Assembly (NCBI GenBank): GCA_003605055.1
Contig: QZKP01000016.1
Location: 1 to 38,449, forward strand
DNA length: 38,449 bases
Reading direction: 5' to 3'
Source: Desulfarculus sp.
Lineage (GTDB): Bacteria; Desulfobacterota; Desulfarculia; Desulfarculales; Desulfarculaceae
In this document: positions 1-9,780 of the stretch, one piece after another
How positions within the stretch are numbered: position 1 is the stretch's first letter
Layout of the letters: each line of letters opens with the position of its first letter
Program-made: the position numbers and the translations under genes
Notes under the pieces: generated by a model
The model's database searches: none
Seen by the model: only the letters and a program-made list of their open reading frames with translations
Told to the model about the DNA's origin: nothing

Positions 1-148
1 GGGGGGGGGGGGGGCCCCCCGCCTGTGATACTTTTGGGATACTTGTCCGTCCAAAAACAGCCATAAATAGCCATAACAGCATCGGGCCCGGCAGCTTTTT
101 CCGCTTGCCGGGTCCGGTGCTAATGGCTTAATATGCCTTATATTTTTT

Positions 149-224
149 TGGTGCCGAGGGACGGAGTTGAACCGCCGACACGGGGATTTTCAGTCCCCTG
201 CTCTACCAACTGAGCTACCTCGGC
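149..224 (-). tRNA. tRNA-Phe (anticodon GAA)
   Basis: Read on the minus strand this folds as a complete tRNA. The acceptor stem GCCGAGG pairs with CCTCGGC, the D arm has the usual AGCTCAGTTGGTAGAGC sequence, the anticodon arm is GGGGA-CTGAAAA-TCCCC with anticodon GAA, and the T arm carries GGTTCAACTCC. The 3' CCA is encoded in the DNA (149-151). The length of 76 nt is normal. No other tRNA is adjacent. Confidence 0.97.
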
Positions 225-361
225 TCCGGAGACGGGCGCGAGCCCAGGCTCTTTATACCCGGCGGCCCAAAAACCGTCAAGAATAAAGCCAGGCCGCCCT
301 TGTGCGGGCCGGGCGGTTTTGCTAAAGGTGTAGTAGCCGTCACCTTTCCCGGGGGGAGTTC

Positions 362-1891
<1,530 letters not shown>

Positions 1892-1931
1892 GGACCCTGC
1901 TCCTCGGCCCTTGGCCAGGGCCGGGTTGATC

Positions 1932-2750
1932 CTACCAGGTGACCAGGCGGCTATAAGCCAGGGCGCCCACAAAAAGGAACAGGCAGGCAATCATCGCAGC
2001 GTAGCCGAAAATATAATATGCCGCGCGCCAAGGGAATGGTTTGGGTAGAGTCTGCAGGTCTTCCAGCCTTCCCTCTCGTTGCAGACGCTCCACCCAGGCC
2101 GGGCGCTCATGGCTGAGCTTGGCCCTGTCCACGCTCCCTTCGAACATGACCAGGTCCATGGGAAAGTTTTCCCTTCTGAGGTGGCCGATAAAAAAGTGGA
2201 TGACGAAGATATGGGCCATGGCCAGCGCGGCTTCGATGCGATGCACCCACAGGGTCACGTTCAAACCCCACCCCGGCAGGAGGCGACTCGAAGCCACGGG
2301 ATTGAACAAAAGAAGACCTGTCCCTCCCAAGATGAACAATCCCCAGAACACCGCCCAATAATCGAATTTCTCCCAGTAGGTCCAGCGGTCAAGGCGGGGC
2401 AGCGGGGCTAGCCCCAACATCCAGCCTAAGTGGCCCAGCGCCTGCTTCAGGTCGTCTTTGTGCGGGAGCAGAGAGTCGGGACCCAGAAGACGCCTTGGAA
2501 ACCCGCGCCACTCGATGGTGGCCAGGACGTAGATAATGTGTGCGCCCAACAGCGACAGCATGAACAGGCCCACCCACTTGTGAATGGTCAGGGAGAGTTC
2601 ATAACCGCCGAAAAAGGATGCCACCAGGCTGCCCCACTTGGTTTCGATGTACATCCTCCCCAACCCGGTGGCCGCCTGTGTCATGAAGGACAGCATCAAC
2701 AGGAGATGAAATAGCCGCTGGGCCAAGGTGAAGCGCCTAATCCTACTCAC
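1932..2750 (-). CDS. Membrane cytochrome b subunit (FdnI/cytochrome b561-like)
   Basis: 272 aa when started at GTG 2750, which overlaps the stop of the upstream trihaem gene (GTGAGTAG) and has an AGGA-type Shine-Dalgarno. The upstream in-frame extension reads as nonsense. There are four or five hydrophobic segments, with candidate haem-b ligands H15, H57, H71, H170, H180 and H185. The sequence resembles di-haem b subunits that exchange electrons with the quinone pool in the inner membrane (formate dehydrogenase gamma, PF01292-like). As the last gene of the three-gene cytochrome cassette it would link quinol to the two c-type cytochromes. The direction of electron flow cannot be read from the sequence. 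It could also be a thiosulfate-reductase-type b subunit. Confidence 0.8.
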   Translation of the reverse strand: MSRIRRFTLAQRLFHLLLMLSFMTQAATGLGRMYIETKWGSLVASFFGGYELSLTIHKWVGLFMLSLLGAHIIYVLATIEWRGFPRRLLGPDSLLPHKDDLKQALGHLGWMLGLAPLPRLDRWTYWEKFDYWAVFWGLFILGGTGLLLFNPVASSRLLPGWGLNVTLWVHRIEAALAMAHIFVIHFFIGHLRRENFPMDLVMFEGSVDRAKLSHERPAWVERLQREGRLEDLQTLPKPFPWRAAYYIFGYAAMIACLFLFVGALAYSRLVTW

Positions 2751-3426
2751 CGTGCTTCCTCCTTCGGGCCAGGAGCTCGCGCAGCCCCCACAGAACGGTA
2801 TGGGGCAAAAATACCAGGAACGTCCCGCCCGCCAGGGCGACCATAATCCAGAAGGCATAAAAAAGTACGGGGAAGCTCCGCCGGGTCTCCAGTGCCGCGG
2901 GGCTGGGCTCATGCACCACATAGCTGGCAAAGGAGGTACTGGCGCCCTGATGGCACTTGGCGCACACATATGCGTGGCGCCTGATCGGGTTCAGGGGAGA
3001 GTAATAGTGTTGGATGCTGGCGATGGGCTCTCCGCCATGGCACTGGCGGCAGGTCAGTTTTCCCCGCGTGGTGTGGTAGTCCCTGGCCTGCTGGGGATGG
3101 CAATCCTGGCAGCGCCGGTTGTAATAGAATTGAACGCCCCGGTGCGAGTCGGCCAGGCGGGTGGTGATCCTGACCGCTGCCGCCGAGGGGCTGTAGGGGA
3201 AACTCCCTCTGGCAACCCCGGGCACGCCCACCAGGGGGCGCTGGCGGCGGGGACGGACCTCATATTCTTCATAGTAGCCGGTGCTGGCCTCGCGGTCCTT
3301 GTAGCGCCGTAAGGCGGAAGCCACCTCCTCTTGCGCGGTCGCTTCCGGCGGCCAGAAGAAAAAGCCAAGCCCGACCGCCACCAACAGGCACCAGGAGAGG
3401 CAACCTCGGCAGCCGATCCTTATCAT
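2743..3426 (-). CDS. Membrane-anchored trihaem c-type cytochrome
   Basis: 227 aa. An N-terminal signal or anchor (about 8-30, ending near EATAQ) precedes a periplasmic domain with three CXXCH haem-binding motifs: CQDCH 106-110, CRQCH 126-130 and CAKCH 155-159. A single C-terminal membrane helix (about 184-208) is followed by a basic tail (RRRKHGE). The ATG at 3426 has a GGAGAAAG Shine-Dalgarno, 18 bp after the octahaem gene, and the gene overlaps the cytochrome b start by 8 bp, so the three are translationally linked. Its likely role is to carry electrons between the membrane cytochrome b and the octahaem lipoprotein. It resembles small membrane multihaem cytochromes in general but is not assignable to NrfH or NapC, having only three motifs and a C-terminal helix. 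Confidence 0.82.
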   Translation of the reverse strand: MIRIGCRGCLSWCLLVAVGLGFFFWPPEATAQEEVASALRRYKDREASTGYYEEYEVRPRRQRPLVGVPGVARGSFPYSPSAAAVRITTRLADSHRGVQFYYNRRCQDCHPQQARDYHTTRGKLTCRQCHGGEPIASIQHYYSPLNPIRRHAYVCAKCHQGASTSFASYVVHEPSPAALETRRSFPVLFYAFWIMVALAGGTFLVFLPHTVLWGLRELLARRRKHGE

Positions 3427-3444
3427 CAGACTTTCTCCGGCTCT

Positions 3445-4710
3445 TTAGCGCGGCCCCACGAACTTGATCGTCTGGCCCGTTGGTTTGGGCAGCCTGGCCA
3501 AGGCATCGTACGTAGCCTGCAACTCCTTGAGATCCTGTTTCTGGTGCTTGTGACAGGTCTGGCAGGAGTTGGGGACCTTCGGGTTGTTCAGGGTGTCCCG
3601 GGGCAGCAAGGCCATGAACACGTGGCTGTGGATGTCCCCCGACTCGGCGCTCTTGGCGATGCGCGGCATATGGCAACCCACGCAGTTGCCAAAGGAATGT
3701 ATGGAGTGTGCCAGGTTATTGTTTATGACTTTGTGGCAGGCGAGGCACTGATTGGAGCCAGCGGCCATGGTCTGCGAGCGTGTAGGAGATATGCCGATCT
3801 GGTGGACGTAATGGCAGGAGGTGCAGCGCACCCCTTCTTTTTTGTGCTTTGACTGCATCCAGTCAATGTACTGCTGGTGGTGGCCCTTGGAAAACTCGTT
3901 GGCATATAGGTGCTTGACGTCGCCGCCGCTGTAAGAGGTTGACACAAAATAGGTCGTCAAGGCCATGCCCGGCTCATACCCCACCGGCCAGTCAACACCC
4001 TTGACCGTTACCGAATGGCCCCGGTTGTGGCAGGAGCCGCAGATTTGCACCGCCACGCCGGGCGTGAGCTTGGAAGGATTGACTATGGTCTCCCGCTTTT
4101 GAAATACCGCCGTCTTGGGCAGGGCCGCGTGCCAGGACCCCTTGCCGTGACAGGCCTCGCAGCCCACCGACGGCTCTACGAATGTCTGCTTTTCGAGATC
4201 AACACCGGTGGCGTGGCACCCTCCGCATTTGCGCAGCCAAGGACGCTTGTCCCAATCAGCTGCATGGTAGGGCGCCCATTTACCGTCCTCTACGTTGTAC
4301 TGGATGGGGGCGATGTAAAGCGTCCCGCCTTTTTCAATTATATAGCGCTGCTTCCATTGGCTGCCGATGGTGTACTTAACCTGCTCCACGGTAGGTATGA
4401 ATATCTTATCCGCGGGCACCGCCAGCTTGCCGCCCAGCTTGGCCAACCCCTCCCTAATTTTCTTAGGGTCAAAATTGGTCACGATTGCGCTGCGGTTTTT
4501 CTGGGCATCCTGGGTCATGCGGCTGTGCAAGGTCATCTGCCAGGAGTCATAGTGCTCCAAATGGCACTTCTTGCAAGTTGAAGACCCCACGAAGGCCTTG
4601 GGTTTGGATGCCAACTCTTTAAAATTTATCTCTTGCTCAGCGCTGCATGCTGCAAAAAGGAAAGCTAGCGCAACTAGGAATGATGCCTTCGCCACGCCGG
4701 TCATGTTCAT
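3445..4710 (-). CDS. Octahaem c-type cytochrome lipoprotein
   Basis: 421 aa with eight CXXCH motifs at 46-50, 162-166, 184-188, 224-228, 296-300, 322-326, 343-347 and 383-387. The start is ATG 4710, chosen because GGGAGGGG precedes it; the longer open frame to 4758 lacks this signal. The N-terminus is a lipoprotein signal (hydrophobic 11-21, Cys22 in FAAC); Ser rather than Asp at +2 would suggest outer-membrane sorting under the E. coli Lol rule. The first motif region (CKKCHLEHYDSWQMTLHSRM) resembles cytochrome c554-type domains. No catalytic haem with CXXCK and no hydroxylamine-oxidoreductase signature was seen, so an electron-carrier role is more likely than a reductase, but this is not settled. 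The whole cassette is less GC-rich than its neighbours. Confidence 0.85.
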   Translation of the reverse strand: MNMTGVAKASFLVALAFLFAACSAEQEINFKELASKPKAFVGSSTCKKCHLEHYDSWQMTLHSRMTQDAQKNRSAIVTNFDPKKIREGLAKLGGKLAVPADKIFIPTVEQVKYTIGSQWKQRYIIEKGGTLYIAPIQYNVEDGKWAPYHAADWDKRPWLRKCGGCHATGVDLEKQTFVEPSVGCEACHGKGSWHAALPKTAVFQKRETIVNPSKLTPGVAVQICGSCHNRGHSVTVKGVDWPVGYEPGMALTTYFVSTSYSGGDVKHLYANEFSKGHHQQYIDWMQSKHKKEGVRCTSCHYVHQIGISPTRSQTMAAGSNQCLACHKVINNNLAHSIHSFGNCVGCHMPRIAKSAESGDIHSHVFMALLPRDTLNNPKVPNSCQTCHKHQKQDLKELQATYDALARLPKPTGQTIKFVGPR

Positions 4711-4914
4711 GACACCCCTCCCGCTGGAAACCCAATGGCACTCTGGCCGCGCTGACAACGTAACTTCTTAGAGTTAGACCCGCTGGAACTGCTCGGCCCC
4801 TGGAAGACGATTTCAATTCCTATTAGACTAGAAGGAAAACTCGCAAAGCAAGCTAAAAACGGCGGTTGAAACGACGGGCTGCCGCCTCTGGTTGCATCCA
4901 TGAGGAGGACCCGC

Positions 4915-5004
4915 ATCGCCTATCCGGAGTGCGTCCGAGGCATCCGGTCACCGCACGCCGGCGGTGTGATTGGCTACAGACGCCTGGGCCGAGTGGTGGC
5001 CTGG
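4915..5004 (+). pseudogene. Relic of the comM 3' end
   Basis: In the forward frame this reads IAYPECVRG...SPHAGGVIGYRRLGRVVAW, collinear with the true ComM C-terminus (IADLEGSQS...LPHLSEAIGYRSLDRVVA and stop) with no gaps over 29 residues. The stop codon is altered to TGG. There is no upstream reading frame to support it, so it is a 3' fragment. It belongs to the direct repeat with 1802-1929. The rest of the 4711-4914 gap shows no gene; it should contain the cytochrome cassette promoter, but I see no convincing -35/-10 pair. Confidence 0.75.
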
Positions 5005-5042
5005 GAGCCCTATACCTCAGCCTTTGGCCAGGGCCGGGTTGA
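4915..5042. repeat. Right copy of diverged 128-bp direct repeat (comM/usp junction)
   Basis: Partner of 1802-1929. This copy joins the degenerate comM tail to the intact 3' end of the universal stress protein gene (stop at 5017-5019). The best-conserved block, about 22 bp reading CCTTTGGCCAGGGCCGGG and onward, lies over the usp tail and differs from the left copy at a single position. Confidence 0.85.
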
Positions 5043-5478
5043 CCACCAGCACCGGCGTCGCCGAGTTCTTCACTACCTTCTCGGTGACCGAGCCGAAGAA
5101 TTTGTATTCACCGCTGTCGGCCGGGTGGCTGTGGCTGGCCATGACGATGAGGTCCGCCTTTTCGGCCGAGGCCAGCTTGAGTATCTCCGTAGCCGGGTCG
5201 CCCTTGACGACGTGGTGGATAAAGGCCGGGCAGCCGCCCAGCTTTTCGCGGCAGACCCGCTGCAGGAGCTCGCCGGCCCGCTGGCACTCCATCTCCTGCA
5301 GTCCGGCCAGGTGCTTGCCCGCGTCGCCATAGATGTGGTCGTAGCGCCGCATGTCGTCGGCCACGTAGAGCAGGAGCACCTGGGCCCCGTACTTCTGGCT
5401 CAGGTCCGTGACGTAGGGCAGGGCCGCGGTCGCGGCCGCGGACAGGTCCGTGGGCCAGAGAATCTTATTGATCTGCAT
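5017..5478 (-). CDS. Universal stress protein (UspA family)
   Basis: 153 aa, single UspA domain. It starts with the typical beta-strand MQINKILWPTDLS and ends with the nucleotide-binding loop and last strand (HSHPADSG..., FFGSVTEKVV, SATPVLVV). The Gly-Ser and Val spacing of the C-terminal loop is compatible with an ATP-binding Usp, though the first G of the G-2x-G-9x-G pattern is not clear. ATG 5478 is preceded by AGGAGA. The protein is cytosolic. Its 3' end was ancestrally adjacent to comM, as the relic at 1904-1929 shows. Confidence 0.9.
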   Translation of the reverse strand: MQINKILWPTDLSAAATAALPYVTDLSQKYGAQVLLLYVADDMRRYDHIYGDAGKHLAGLQEMECQRAGELLQRVCREKLGGCPAFIHHVVKGDPATEILKLASAEKADLIVMASHSHPADSGEYKFFGSVTEKVVKNSATPVLVVNPALAKG

Positions 5479-5665
5479 GCCGGCTCTCCTTGCTTGGCGA
5501 AATAATCACCCGAAAAAGGCTGTCCCTCAGACCCGCGGGCTTTGGCCTGCTTGCCTGAAATTGCTCCATCCGGGACGAATCATTGCGGTCAGGCCGACTT
5601 AAACCACTGGAAGCCACTCAGAGGCAACCGCCCGCCTTTAACATAATCCAGGCTCTCACATCATC

Positions 5666-6580
5666 CTATTTTGGGTTGTGGCGCTCCAAAAAGTCCCTGG
5701 CCGCAGCCTGGGCCTCGGCGCTGTGGGGGTTGATCCAGAAACCCAAGTGGGATCCCTCCTCGATCCAGAAGCGCTCCGCATTGGGGATGTGCTCGTAGGC
5801 ATATACCCCGTCATAGAATTTGACGTCCGCATCGTGGGTGCCGTGGATTATCAGGCTGGGGCAACGGATGTTCTGCACGGGCAGGTGGGTCAACTCCCGG
5901 TAGACGGCCATATCGTTTTCCGTGCCCGCCTTGCGGGGTTTATAGGGGTTCATGGTGTTCATAAAGGCCATGACAAAGGCCTTGGCCTGCTCCGAGCCCA
6001 GGGCGAATTTTAAATGCTTGGCCAGTTGCTCTTTGGTGAAGTAGGCCTCGGACTGAAATATCTGCTTCAGGAACAGATCGGGGCGCTTTTCGCCGATTTT
6101 CTTGACCAGCTTCTGGCCCCAATCGGTGACGAACAAGGCCTGGGTGATCGGCCCGGCCGTCTCGGGCATGTCATAGTAGCCGGAGACGCTGTCGATGGCC
6201 ACCAGGGCCCACACCCGCTCCGGATGCTGGATGGCAAAGATATAGGCCGGCGGCCCGCCGGCCGAGGCCGACATCACCGCCGCCTTTTGGATGCCCAGGC
6301 TGGTCAAGAGGGCCGCGAAGAGGTCGGCCTGGTCCTCGATGGTGGGGCCGCTGGCCAGGGGGGTGCCCAAGTAGCCCGGCCGGCTCACTGACAAGACCCG
6401 AAAGCGGGTAGTGTCCACCCAGCCGGCCATCACCCTGGCCTGGTCCACACCGCCCAGGCCGCCATGGGAGCACAGGATCACCGGGCCATCGCCCGGGGTG
6501 AGGTCGTACTCTACCGGACCGCGCTGGGTTTCTATAATCTGAGGATCAATGCTGATGCCTGGCATGACTTCCAAATTCAC
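5666..6580 (-). CDS. Alpha/beta-fold hydrolase
   Basis: 304 aa. Oxyanion strand and turn VILCSHGGLGG at about 34-44; nucleophile elbow S-A-S106-A-G-G, in which the first Gly of the usual GxSxG is Ser; acid in GTHDAD (D250 or D252); catalytic His278 in EEGSHLGFW. The GTG start at 6580 is supported by GGAG eight bases upstream. No signal peptide, so probably cytosolic. The substrate is unknown: proline iminopeptidase-like, esterase and haloalkane-dehalogenase-like relatives share this layout. It stands alone, with a 187-bp gap to usp that shows no further gene. Confidence 0.82.
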   Translation of the reverse strand: MNLEVMPGISIDPQIIETQRGPVEYDLTPGDGPVILCSHGGLGGVDQARVMAGWVDTTRFRVLSVSRPGYLGTPLASGPTIEDQADLFAALLTSLGIQKAAVMSASAGGPPAYIFAIQHPERVWALVAIDSVSGYYDMPETAGPITQALFVTDWGQKLVKKIGEKRPDLFLKQIFQSEAYFTKEQLAKHLKFALGSEQAKAFVMAFMNTMNPYKPRKAGTENDMAVYRELTHLPVQNIRCPSLIIHGTHDADVKFYDGVYAYEHIPNAERFWIEEGSHLGFWINPHSAEAQAAARDFLERHNPK

Positions 6581-6640
6581 GGCGCATCTCCAAGTTAATG
6601 GTCGGCGGTGTTGGCAGGTCTTTCGGTTTGAAAAAGAAAA

Positions 6641-6654
6641 CCTAGATACCTAGG
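6641..6654. promoter_or_regulatory. Short palindrome upstream of the hydrolase
   Basis: CCTAG-ATAC-CTAGG, a perfect 5-bp inverted repeat about 60 bp upstream of the hydrolase start codon, in a locally A-rich part of the 316-bp intergenic region 6581-6896. It could be an operator, but no regulator gene is adjacent. The rest of that region holds the candidate promoter at 6818-6846 and nothing else I can support. Confidence 0.3.
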
Positions 6655-6817
6655 CTGGTCAGACCTTCACAGCTTTCCGGCCGCCCGAGCATGTTCCGGC
6701 CATGAATTTAATTATAGCTTTTCCCTGGGGCCATTCGTAAGGCGTTTTCCCTCGGAGACGATGGGTTAGGCGATAAGGTCCCCCTCCCGCCCAAGGCCAA
6801 CCGGCCTGGCTATTAAG

Positions 6818-6846
6818 TTGACCCCCCGGGGGTGGTACACTATTCT
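6818..6846 (+). promoter_or_regulatory. Candidate sigma-70 promoter for the Bax-inhibitor-1 gene
   Basis: TTGACC (6818-6823) and TATTCT (6841-6846) are separated by 17 bp. The start codon lies 50 bp downstream with an AGGAG ribosome-binding site at 6881-6885. The spacing and the -35 are good; the -10 is a moderate match. Confidence 0.55.
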
Positions 6847-6896
6847 TACTGATTGAAAATATAAATTTAACTCTGGCAGCAGGAGCTTAAAAAGCC

Positions 6897-7628
6897 ATGG
6901 AAAAAACCCTGAATCCCATCCCCCCGCGCAGCATCACCCTGGGCGAGAGCGAGTTGGCCCGGGTCAACGTCTTTATGCGCCGGGTGTACAACTGGATGGC
7001 CGGCGGCCTGGCCCTCACCGCCCTGGTGGCCTGGTGGGCCCAGGGCACCCCGGCCGTGGTAGAGGCCCTGTTCAATCCGACCACCGGCCCCACCGGCCTG
7101 TTCTGGATCCTGGCCCTGGCCGAACTGGGCCTGGTCTTCGGCCTGTCGGGCCTGGTGCAGCGCATGAGCGCCGGCACCGCCGGCCTGCTCTTCGCCGTGT
7201 ACTCGGCCCTCAACGGCCTGACCATCTCCTTTATTTTCATGATCTACACCACCGGCTCCCTGGTCAGCACCTTTCTGGTCTGCGCCGGCACCTTCGCGGT
7301 GGCCAGCGTCTGGGCCTACAGCACCAAGCGCGACCTCACCCGCTGGGGCTCCTTCCTGTTCATGGGCCTGATCGGTATCATCATCGCCAGCCTGGTCAAC
7401 TTCTTCCTCAAGTCACCCATGCTCTACTGGATCGTCAGCTACCTGGGGGTGGGCATCTTCGTGGGCCTGACCGCCTACGACACCCAGCAGCTCAAGCTCA
7501 TGGTCCTGACCAACGATATGGGCGAGGAGGTTGCGGCCAAGGCCTCCATCATCGGCGCCCTAAAGCTCTACCTGGACTTCATAAACCTGTTCCTGATGCT
7601 GCTCAGGATCATGGGCGACCGGCGTTGA
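6897..7628 (+). CDS. Bax inhibitor-1/YccA family membrane protein
   Basis: 243 aa with about seven hydrophobic membrane segments after a short cytosolic N-terminus (to about residue 35). The family signature lies in the sixth helix region (VGLTAYDTQQLK), with the conserved Asp expected of the pH-sensing Ca2+-leak family members such as BsYetJ. Bacterial homologues sit in the inner membrane; YccA interacts with the FtsH protease. The ATG at 6897 has AGGAG 11 bases upstream. It is monocistronic: the next operon has its own promoter. Confidence 0.9.
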   Translation: MEKTLNPIPPRSITLGESELARVNVFMRRVYNWMAGGLALTALVAWWAQGTPAVVEALFNPTTGPTGLFWILALAELGLVFGLSGLVQRMSAGTAGLLFAVYSALNGLTISFIFMIYTTGSLVSTFLVCAGTFAVASVWAYSTKRDLTRWGSFLFMGLIGIIIASLVNFFLKSPMLYWIVSYLGVGIFVGLTAYDTQQLKLMVLTNDMGEEVAAKASIIGALKLYLDFINLFLMLLRIMGDRR

Positions 7629-7668
7629 TCCCCTGAAACAAAGCCCTGAATAAGATTCAGCTCCCGCC

Positions 7669-7697
7669 TTGACAGGGGCCGGGCTGTGTCCTAGAAT
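7669..7697 (+). promoter_or_regulatory. Strong sigma-70 promoter of porCDAB
   Basis: TTGACA (7669-7674), a 17-bp spacer, and TAGAAT (7692-7697). The -35 is a perfect consensus and the -10 differs at one position. Transcription would begin near 7704, about 40 bp upstream of porC. Confidence 0.8.
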
Positions 7698-7744
7698 TTC
7701 GGCTTCGTACCGATTTTCACGCGGCAATTATCAAGGAGTTCCCC

Positions 7745-8293
7745 ATGATTGAGGTTCGTTTTCACGGTCGGGGCGGCCAAGGCGCCGTCACCTCGGCCGA
7801 GTTGATGGCCTTGGCCGCCATTGGGGAGGGCAAGTACGCCCAGGCCTTCCCCAGCTTCGGCCCGGAGCGCCGCGGCGCGCCGTTGCAGGCCTTTTTGCGC
7901 ATCAGCGACCAGCCCATCCGGCTGCGGGAGAAAATCTACGAGCCGGACGTGGTGCTGGTGCTGGACCCGGCGCTTTTGGCCAGCGGCGGGGTAAAGGTGG
8001 GTCTCAAGCCCGGCGGCACCCTGGTGGCCAACAGCTCCAAGGACATCGCGGCGGTCCGCGGCGAGTGCGGCTTTAAAGGCCGCACCGCGGTGGTGGACGC
8101 CACCAAAATCGCCGAGGAGGAACTGGGCGTGCCCATCACCAACACCACCATGCTGGGGGCCCTCTTAAAGGCCGCCGGCCTGATCCAGATGGAATCCATC
8201 AAGGGCCCCCTGGAGGAACGCTTCGGCAAGATCGCCGAGAAAAACTGGAAGGCCCTCAAGCGGGCCTACGCCGAAACCAAGATTGAGGAGTAG
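7745..8293 (+). CDS. porC: Pyruvate:ferredoxin oxidoreductase, gamma subunit
   Basis: 182 aa, the usual size for a separate gamma subunit. The N-terminal motif EVRFHGRGGQGAVTSAELMA and the AFPSFGPERRGAP segment are diagnostic of this family. AAGGAG lies at 7733-7738 before ATG 7745. First gene of a four-gene operon in the order gamma-delta-alpha-beta, typical of archaeal-type 2-oxoacid oxidoreductases, which interconvert a 2-oxoacid plus CoA and ferredoxin with acyl-CoA and CO2 in the cytosol. Pyruvate is the likeliest substrate; 2-oxoisovalerate cannot be excluded. Confidence 0.92.
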   Translation: MIEVRFHGRGGQGAVTSAELMALAAIGEGKYAQAFPSFGPERRGAPLQAFLRISDQPIRLREKIYEPDVVLVLDPALLASGGVKVGLKPGGTLVANSSKDIAAVRGECGFKGRTAVVDATKIAEEELGVPITNTTMLGALLKAAGLIQMESIKGPLEERFGKIAEKNWKALKRAYAETKIEE

Positions 8294-8297
8294 GATC

Positions 8298-8627
8298 ATG
8301 GCCGATGAAGGCATGACCCCTTGGAAGGATCTGGCCCTGGGCTGCGCCATGTCCGAGCCCGGCTCCAGCCGCCGCTTCAACACCGGCGACTGGCGCAGCC
8401 GGCGACGCCCCATCACCGACCGCGAGAAATGCATCAAGTGCGGCCTGTGCTGGATCATCTGCCCGGACATGGCCTACACCCCGGACCCGGAGGCCGAGGG
8501 GTATTACAAGTGGGACGGCTACTACTGCAAGGGCTGCGGCATCTGCATCGAGGAATGCCCCAAGGATGCCATCAGTTGGCAGGAAGAAAAAGAGGAGGAC
8601 AAGTATGGGCCGGCGTGTGGGTCTTGA
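8298..8627 (+). CDS. porD: Pyruvate:ferredoxin oxidoreductase, delta (ferredoxin-like) subunit
   Basis: 109 aa from ATG 8298, five bases after the porC stop; an in-frame TTG at 8283 would overlap porC and is less likely. Two 4Fe-4S motifs: C45-x2-C48-x2-C51-x3-C55 and C77-x2-C80-x2-C83-x3-C87. It would pass electrons from the beta-subunit cluster to external ferredoxin. The 3' end overlaps porA by 23 bp. Confidence 0.93.
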   Translation: MADEGMTPWKDLALGCAMSEPGSSRRFNTGDWRSRRRPITDREKCIKCGLCWIICPDMAYTPDPEAEGYYKWDGYYCKGCGICIEECPKDAISWQEEKEEDKYGPACGS

Positions 8628-9780
8628 GGTTTCGCTGGCCTGCGCCGAGGCCGTTAAACTCTGCAACGCGGACGTGATCGCGGCGTACCCCATCACGCCC
8701 CAGACGCATATCGTGGAGCACCTTGCGGAGCTGGTGGCTGAGGGCCATCTGGACGCCGAGTTCGTGCCCGTGGAGAGCGAGCACAGCGCCATGAGCGCCT
8801 GCGTGGGCTCGGCCGCGGCCGGCGCCCGCACCTTCACCAGCACCAGCAGTCAGGGCCTGGCCCTGATGCACGAGATACTCTTCATCACCAGCAGCCTGCG
8901 GCTGCCCATCGTCATGGCCGTGGCCAACCGCTCCCTGAGCGCGCCCATCAGCATCTGGAACGACCACAGCGACATCATGGCCGAGCGGGACATCGGCTGG
9001 GTACAGACCTTCGCCGAGAATGGGCAGGAGGTGCTGGACCTGATGATCCACGCCTTCAAGGTGGGCGAGGACCCCCGGGTGAACCTGCCGGTGGCGGTGA
9101 ACATGGACGGCTTCATCCTCACCCACGTCATCGAGCCCATGGTGATGCCGGACCAGGCCGAGGTGGACGCCTACCTGCCGCCCTACAAGCCCTCCCAGTG
9201 GCTGAACCCGGCCCAGCCCATCAGCCTGGGCATGGTGGGCGTGCCCGAGGTTTACACCGAGGCCAAGAAGGCGAACCTGGTGGCCCTGGAGGACTCTTAC
9301 CCGGCGATCGTGGAGCACTGGGAGGGCTTTGCCAAGGCCTTCGGCCGCAGCTACCAGCCCATTGAGAGCCACCGCACCGACGGCGCCGACACCCTGTTCG
9401 TGACCATGGGCTCCCTGGGCGAGACCTGCATGAGTGCCGTGGACCAGATGCGCGAGGACGGCCGCAGCGTGGGCCAGGTGCGCATCCGCCTGTGGCGGCC
9501 CTTCCCGGTGGATGACTTCCTGGCGGCCATCAAAGGCGCCAAGAACCTGATCGTGCTGGACCGGGCCCTCTGCCCCGGCATATTGGCCGGGCCGGTGGCC
9601 ACCGAACTCAGGGCCCTGCTGTACGCCAAGGGGGTCAGGCCCTTCGTGGCCAACTTCGTGGCCGGCCTGGGCGGCCGCGACGTTACCCGCACGGACTTCG
9701 TGGCCATGCTGGACAAGGCCGAGCAGGCTGCGGCCGACGGCCAGGAGATCACCTGCCAGATGGTGGGGGTGAAAGAATGA
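8605..9780 (+). CDS. porA: Pyruvate:ferredoxin oxidoreductase, alpha subunit
   Basis: 391 aa from ATG 8605, which has AGGAGGA at 8593-8599 inside the porD coding region. The N-terminus carries the substrate and TPP-contact motif AYPITPQTHIVE and then FVPVESEHSAMSAC, both characteristic of PorA. The C-terminal third is the transketolase-C-like domain (VRIRLWRPFPVDDF). It overlaps porB by four bases (ATGA). The motif wording is closer to pyruvate than to 2-oxoglutarate enzymes, by recollection only. Confidence 0.92.
   Translation: MGRRVGLEVSLACAEAVKLCNADVIAAYPITPQTHIVEHLAELVAEGHLDAEFVPVESEHSAMSACVGSAAAGARTFTSTSSQGLALMHEILFITSSLRLPIVMAVANRSLSAPISIWNDHSDIMAERDIGWVQTFAENGQEVLDLMIHAFKVGEDPRVNLPVAVNMDGFILTHVIEPMVMPDQAEVDAYLPPYKPSQWLNPAQPISLGMVGVPEVYTEAKKANLVALEDSYPAIVEHWEGFAKAFGRSYQPIESHRTDGADTLFVTMGSLGETCMSAVDQMREDGRSVGQVRIRLWRPFPVDDFLAAIKGAKNLIVLDRALCPGILAGPVATELRALLYAKGVRPFVANFVAGLGGRDVTRTDFVAMLDKAEQAAADGQEITCQMVGVKE

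Noticed and set aside
1..20. Run of 14 G followed by six C at the very start of the window
   Set aside because: It is at the sequence edge and most likely an assembly or sequencing artefact; no biological claim is made.
87..112. Hairpin CCCGGCA / TGCCGGG downstream of tRNA-Phe
   Set aside because: The stem is perfect, but there is no U-tract on either strand, so it is not supported as a terminator.
294..320. Six-bp GC stem followed by TTTT upstream of comM
   Set aside because: The loop is long, the stem short, and no plus-strand gene lies upstream to be terminated.
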